Origin: an uncultured Oscillospiraceae bacterium
Lineage (GTDB): Bacteria; Bacillota; Clostridia; Oscillospirales; Oscillospiraceae
Direction: 5' to 3'
Length of the DNA: 58,151 nt
Assembly: GCA_934630495.1 (NCBI GenBank)
Contig: CAKTVW010000010.1
Span: 1-58,151, forward strand
In this document: one piece after another, positions 54,082-58,151 of the stretch
How the letters are laid out: the number at the start of each line of letters is the position of its first letter
How positions within the stretch are numbered: position 1 is the stretch's first letter
Position numbers and translations under genes: made by a program
Notes under the pieces: model-generated
The model's database searches: none
Seen by the model: the letters and a program-made list of their open reading frames with translations, nothing else
What the model was told of the DNA's origin: nothing

Positions 54082-56394
54082 ATGAATAACGTAGGCAAAA
54101 GCGTCAATCGTGTGGACGCTTTTGATAAAGCGACCGGACGCGCCAAATATACCGACGATATTTGCGACAGAAGTGCGTTGGTCGTTCATGTTGTGCGCTC
54201 TACGATCGCGCACGGCTATGTAAAGTCCGTCGATATTTCCGCAGCGGAAAAGATCCCCGGCGTCGTGCGTATTTTTACCTGTTTTGACGTGCCGGACATC
54301 AAGTTCCCCACGGCGGGCCACCCGTGGTCCGTGGAGGCCGCGCATCAGGATGTTGCCGACCGTCGGCTGCTCAATCGCCATGTGCGCTATTACGGCGACG
54401 ATGTCGCTGCGGTCGTTGCGGAGAATGAGGTCGCTGCGGCGCAGGCCGCCCGTGCCGTGAAGGTGGAGTATGAAGAGCTGCCCTTCGTTCTGGATGTCCA
54501 GAAGGCTATGGAGGACGGTGCGCCCCTGATTCACGAGGAATTTCCCCACAATATCCTGAAGCATACCCAGTCCCGCATGGGCAATTACGAGGAAGCAATC
54601 AAGGAGCCGGGACTGATCTGCGTCGATAAATGGTACGATACCCCGGCGGTCCAGCATTGCCACATTGAAAATCACGTCGCCTACGCCTATGAAGAGGCCG
54701 GCAAGATCGTGATCGTTTCCTCCACCCAGATCCCGCACATCGTCCGCCGCACGGTCGGACAGGCTCTCGGCATCGATTGGGGCCGAGTCCGCGTCATCAA
54801 GCCCTATATCGGCGGCGGCTTCGGCAATAAGCAGGATACGTTGTATGAGCCGCTGGTCGCTTGGGTCAGTATGCAGCTCGGCGGCCGTCTGGTCAAGCTC
54901 GATGTTCCGCGCGAGGACACCTTTATTTCCAACCGTGTCCGCCATGCCATCCGCATTCACTTAGTCTCGTGGCTGCGCCCGGACGGCACGTTCGTCGCGC
55001 GAAAGGCGGAGCTTTTCTCCAATCAGGGCGCTTACGCCTCCCACGGACACTCCATCGTCGCCAAGGCAATGGGTTCCTTCCCGCAGCTCTATCCCTGCGA
55101 GAATTTTGACTGCGATGCCTATACGGTCTTCACCAACCGCGCCGTTGCGGGCGCAATGCGCGGCTACGGTATGCCGCAGGCCTCGTGGGCGCACGAGTGC
55201 CATATTGAGGATATCTGCAAGGTGCTGGGCGTGGATTCTCTGAAATTCCGCCGAGAGCATATCATGCCGGTCGGCTATGTCGACGGCTTCTCCAAGAACG
55301 AGAACTACTACGACTCCTTTAACCAGTGCTTCGACAAGGCCGTGGCCTATATGGATTATGACCGCAAGCATGAGGAATACAGCCACCAGACCGGCCGCAT
55401 CCGCAAGGGCATCGGTATTGCGCCCTTCTGGTACAACACCGCCGTCTGGCCCATTTCGCTGGAGCATTCCTCCTGCCGTATGGTGCTCAATCAGGACGGC
55501 TCCATTCAGGTGCAGGTCGGCGAGACGGAGATCGGTCAGGGTGCGGATACCGCTTACGCACAGATGGCGGCCGATGTCGTCGGCATCAAGGATTATCGCG
55601 ACGTGCATGTCGTTTCCTGTCAGGACACCGATGTGACGCCGTTCGGCCTCGGCGCGTATGCTTCCCGCCAGACCTATGTCGTCGGCTTCTCCATCACGCA
55701 GACGGGCAACATTTTAAGAGATAAAATCTTGAAATATGCCAACGAGGTCACCCGCTGTGCCATTGCCAATATGGACATCATTGACAGCAACATCGTCCGC
55801 AAGACCGACGGCCGCATTCTGGTCAGCCTGAAGGACCTTGCGACGGAGGCGTTCTACAGCCTGAGCCACAGCGAGCATATCACGGCGGAGTCCACTTACC
55901 ACATCAAGAACAACGCCTATTCCTTCGGCTGCTGCTGTGCCGAGGTCACGGTGGATATCGATATGTGCCGCGTACATATCGACCGCATCATCAATGTTCA
56001 CGACTGCGGCCGCCTGATCAATCCGCAGCTTGCCGCAGCGCAGGTCCACGGCGGTATGTCCATGGGCATCGGCTACGCGCTGAGCGAACAGCTCCTCTGG
56101 GACGAGAAGACCGGCAAGCCGCTGAACAACAACCTTCTGGACTACAAGCTTTCTTCCACGATGGATCATCCGCATCTGGAGGCACAGTTCGTGGAAAATC
56201 CGGAGCCGACCAGCCCCTTCGGTACCAAGGCGCTCGGCGAACCGCCCGCCTGCCCGGTTGCTCCGGCAATTCGTAACGCCATTCTTAACGCGACCGGCGT
56301 AGCCATTGACACGGCGCCGATGACGCCCCATATCCTCTTTAAGCGCTTTTCTGAGGAAGGCCTCATCAATGACCCGTGGAGAAAGGAGAACTGA
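54082..56394 (+). CDS. xdhA: Xanthine dehydrogenase-type molybdenum-binding subunit
   Basis: 770 residues, close to E. coli XdhA size. Begins VGKSVNRVDAFDKATGRAKYTDD, typical of the aldehyde oxidase/xanthine dehydrogenase a/b hammerhead domain. Molybdopterin contacts include GGGFGNKQD near 243 and AGAMRGYG near 350; the active-site Glu is in ALGEPPAC near 718. Hydroxylates an N-heterocycle or related substrate using water. Followed by FAD and Fe-S subunit genes, forming xdhABC. Confidence 0.92.
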   Translation: MNNVGKSVNRVDAFDKATGRAKYTDDICDRSALVVHVVRSTIAHGYVKSVDISAAEKIPGVVRIFTCFDVPDIKFPTAGHPWSVEAAHQDVADRRLLNRHVRYYGDDVAAVVAENEVAAAQAARAVKVEYEELPFVLDVQKAMEDGAPLIHEEFPHNILKHTQSRMGNYEEAIKEPGLICVDKWYDTPAVQHCHIENHVAYAYEEAGKIVIVSSTQIPHIVRRTVGQALGIDWGRVRVIKPYIGGGFGNKQDTLYEPLVAWVSMQLGGRLVKLDVPREDTFISNRVRHAIRIHLVSWLRPDGTFVARKAELFSNQGAYASHGHSIVAKAMGSFPQLYPCENFDCDAYTVFTNRAVAGAMRGYGMPQASWAHECHIEDICKVLGVDSLKFRREHIMPVGYVDGFSKNENYYDSFNQCFDKAVAYMDYDRKHEEYSHQTGRIRKGIGIAPFWYNTAVWPISLEHSSCRMVLNQDGSIQVQVGETEIGQGADTAYAQMAADVVGIKDYRDVHVVSCQDTDVTPFGLGAYASRQTYVVGFSITQTGNILRDKILKYANEVTRCAIANMDIIDSNIVRKTDGRILVSLKDLATEAFYSLSHSEHITAESTYHIKNNAYSFGCCCAEVTVDIDMCRVHIDRIINVHDCGRLINPQLAAAQVHGGMSMGIGYALSEQLLWDEKTGKPLNNNLLDYKLSSTMDHPHLEAQFVENPEPTSPFGTKALGEPPACPVAPAIRNAILNATGVAIDTAPMTPHILFKRFSEEGLINDPWRKEN

Positions 56395-56397
56395 GCC

Positions 56398-57279
56398 ATG
56401 TATGATATGAAAGCTTATTATGAGTCCAAGAGCGTGGAGGATGCCGTAGCGCTTCGTTTGGCGCATCCGCAGGCGCATATCATTGCCGGCGGCTCCGACG
56501 TTCTGGTGCAGATGCGCGAGGGCAAGCGCGCCGGTGTGGAGCTGATCTCGATCTATATGCTCGACGAGCTTCGCGGCGTGACGATCGACGAGGAGGAGAA
56601 TATCCGCATCGGCAGCCTGACCAGCTTCTCCCATATTACGCACGACCCCATTATCCAGAAATATATCAATGTCCTCGGTGAAGCCGTCGATCAGGTCGGC
56701 GGACCGCAGATCCGCAATATCGGCACCATCGGCGGCAACACCTGCAACGGCGTCACCTCGGCCGACTCCGCTTCGACGCTCCATGCATGGGAGGCGATCG
56801 TGGAGCTGACCGGCCCGAACGGCAAGCGCCGCGTGCCCATCAAGGACTTCTATCTGAAGGCAAAGGTCGTCGATATCCGCGAGGGCGAGATCCAGACGGC
56901 GATCCTGATCCCCAAGGCGAGCTACGAGAACACTTACGGCTATTATATCAAGTACGCCATGCGCAATGCGCTGGATATCGCCACGAACGGCTGCTCGGTC
57001 AACGTCCGGCTGTCGGAGGATAAGAAGACCTTCGAGCGTGTCCGCGTGGCCTACGGCGTTGCAGGCCCGGTCCCGATGCGCGCGCCGAAGGCCGAGGAGT
57101 TCCTGAACGGGAAAGCGGTCACCATGGAAAACATCGAGGCGTTTGCCCTGAAGGTGCTCGAGGATATCAATCCGCGCGATTCGTGGCGTGCTTCCAAGGC
57201 CCTGCGTCAGCATGTTGCGTCGGAATCCGCGAAGCGGTGCGCAATTGAGTCGGTCAAGAGAGCGGGAGGTGTCGTATAA
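56398..57279 (+). CDS. xdhB: Xanthine dehydrogenase-type FAD-binding subunit
   Basis: 293 residues of the CO dehydrogenase flavoprotein/XdhB family. FAD-binding loops IIAGGSDVLVQMREGKR (about 26-42) and TIGGNTCNGVTSADSAS (about 110-126), then a C-terminal CODH_FAD_C domain. Passes electrons from the Fe-S subunit to NAD or another acceptor. Three bases after the xdhA stop; GGAGAA lies in the xdhA end. Confidence 0.93.
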   Translation: MYDMKAYYESKSVEDAVALRLAHPQAHIIAGGSDVLVQMREGKRAGVELISIYMLDELRGVTIDEEENIRIGSLTSFSHITHDPIIQKYINVLGEAVDQVGGPQIRNIGTIGGNTCNGVTSADSASTLHAWEAIVELTGPNGKRRVPIKDFYLKAKVVDIREGEIQTAILIPKASYENTYGYYIKYAMRNALDIATNGCSVNVRLSEDKKTFERVRVAYGVAGPVPMRAPKAEEFLNGKAVTMENIEAFALKVLEDINPRDSWRASKALRQHVASESAKRCAIESVKRAGGVV

Positions 57280-57779
57280 TGGAAAACCAGTATATGCTCG
57301 TTAAGTATAACCTGAACGGCAAGGACGTAGAGCAGATGATCGATGTCCGCGCCAGCCTGACCGATATGCTCCGCAACGATTTCCGCATGACCTCGGTCAA
57401 AAAGGGCTGTGAGGTCGGCGAATGCGGCGCGTGTACCGTCCTGATTAACGGCGAGGCGTTCAATTCCTGCATTTACCTTGCGGTTTGGGCAAACGGTAAG
57501 AAGATCCGCACGCTGGAAAGCCTGATCGGCCCGAACGGCGAGTTGTCCGATATCCAGCAGGCATTTATCGATGAAGCTGCGATCCAGTGCGGCTTCTGCA
57601 CGCCCGGTTTCCTGATGAGCTCGATAGAAATTTTGGAGAGCGGCAAGGAGTATACCGACGCGGAGCTGCGCAAGCTGCTGTCCGGCCATTTGTGCCGCTG
57701 CACGGGGTATGAGAACATTATCCGCGCCGTGAAAAAGACCATGTATAAGCGCCTCGGCAAACCGATGCCCGAGGAATAA
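57279..57779 (+). CDS. xdhC: Xanthine dehydrogenase-type [2Fe-2S] subunit
   Basis: 166 residues with two [2Fe-2S] sites: KKGCEVGECGACTVLINGEAFNSC (plant-type) and IQCGFCTPGF...LSGHLCRCTGYENI (helical domain). Overlaps xdhB by one base (TAATG), with GGGAGGTG upstream. Relays electrons from Mo to FAD. Confidence 0.94.
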   Translation: MENQYMLVKYNLNGKDVEQMIDVRASLTDMLRNDFRMTSVKKGCEVGECGACTVLINGEAFNSCIYLAVWANGKKIRTLESLIGPNGELSDIQQAFIDEAAIQCGFCTPGFLMSSIEILESGKEYTDAELRKLLSGHLCRCTGYENIIRAVKKTMYKRLGKPMPEE

Positions 57780-57788
57780 GAGAGCATT

Positions 57789-57817
57789 CGGAAGCGCACT
57801 CGCGAGGGTGCGCTTCC
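57789..57817 (+). terminator. Terminator hairpin after xdhC
   Basis: GGAAGCGCAC(T)/GTGCGCTTCC with a CGCGAGG loop; repeat DNA follows instead of a long T tract. Confidence 0.65.
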
Positions 57818-57825
57818 GGCAGTTA

Positions 57826-57975
57826 AGAAGTCAGGCTTGTCATTGCGAGGTCCCGTAAGGGACCGTGGCAATCTTGCAGAACGATTCTGAATTTTCGGGA
57901 AACTCCGGCGAATCCGATACGTTTTACACGATATTCCCATGTCGGGCTATGCCCTCCCCGGAATGACATAATTGA
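57826..57975 (+). repeat. Interspersed repeat, family A
   Basis: TTGTCATTGCGAGGTCCCG...GGAAACTCCGGCGAATCC...GGAATGACATAATTGAGG, homologous to 41937-42169 with scattered changes and a shorter right half. Confidence 0.75.
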
Positions 57976-58151
57976 GGGCTTTTCGACACGCTGACAGACT
58001 GCTAAAAAGTTCGGAAGGCAAGCAACTCACGCCCGTCGGCGTACATAGGTACGGTAGGGCGTGAGTTGCGCAGTAAGTCAAAATCCTTGCGAAGCAAGCA
58101 TTTTTTTGCATTATAAAATTCGAGATATTCTGCTTTTTGAATTAAAACGCA
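57976..58151 (-). repeat. Interspersed repeat, family B (inverted partner)
   Basis: Reverse complement of 53030-53200, from CGACACGCTGACAGACTGC through the GGGCGTGAGTTGC hairpin to the window end. It may continue beyond the window. Confidence 0.8.

Overview
The window is a chromosomal segment of an anaerobic, fairly GC-rich member of the Clostridia; an Oscillospirales/Ruminococcaceae-type genome is my inference. The grounds are Firmicutes gene order (dgt-dnaG-rpoD; SRP RNA-dnaX-ybaB-recR), a large Bacillus-type SRP RNA, a tryptophan T-box, a CIRCE element, TTG starts behind strong Shine-Dalgarno sites, and anaerobic enzymes (pyruvate:ferredoxin oxidoreductase, rubrerythrin, molybdenum hydroxylases). 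No rRNA, tRNA, CRISPR array, transposase or prophage was found.

Layout. 0-9 kb: lysS-greA, a small unknown gene, a YoaP-type acetyltransferase, uvrB, then rpmG-secE-nusG-rplK-rplA, with L1-site-like RNA motifs before rplK and rplA. 9-16 kb: an HTH regulator facing a 54-codon gene, pepT, ackA facing tmcAL, rpmE-hflX-yigZ and a MITE. 16-24 kb: dgt-dnaG-rpoD, an acyl carrier protein gene, SRP RNA, dnaX-ybaB-recR. 24-31 kb: an ABC-F protein, a MATE transporter, htpG under a CIRCE operator, and a stand-alone TrpB2 under a Trp T-box. 31-37.4 kb: a more A+T-rich accessory island, all on the minus strand, that looks like the eroded end of an Rhs/YD-repeat polymorphic-toxin locus with a row of immunity-like genes. 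37.5-46 kb: rubrerythrin, nifJ, an ECF sigma/anti-sigma pair and a membrane glycosyltransferase, separated by repeats. 45.8-57.8 kb: a selenium-dependent molybdenum hydroxylase locus.

The selenium/molybdenum locus is the most coherent system. A fused [2Fe-2S]/molybdenum hydroxylase sits next to an RnfB-like polyferredoxin. A class V aminotransferase (cysteine desulfurase family) and a LysR regulator diverge from yedE-yedF-DUF3343 (putative selenium import and carriage). A MocA-type cytidylyltransferase diverges from a three-subunit XdhABC-type enzyme. Together they suggest selenium delivery and cofactor maturation serving two different hydroxylases. Known partners (selD, yqeB, yqeC) are not in the window.

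Interspersed repeats are abundant after terminators. In two places the terminator hairpin itself seems to be present on both sides of the repeat block. An inverted pair of about 170-bp repeats brackets the mocA-xdhABC segment. Stretches over 300 bases without a gene (8.7-9.2, 31.55-31.96, 41.9-42.4, 43.9-44.4, 52.9-53.25 and 57.8-58.15 kb) consist mostly of such repeats and hairpins.
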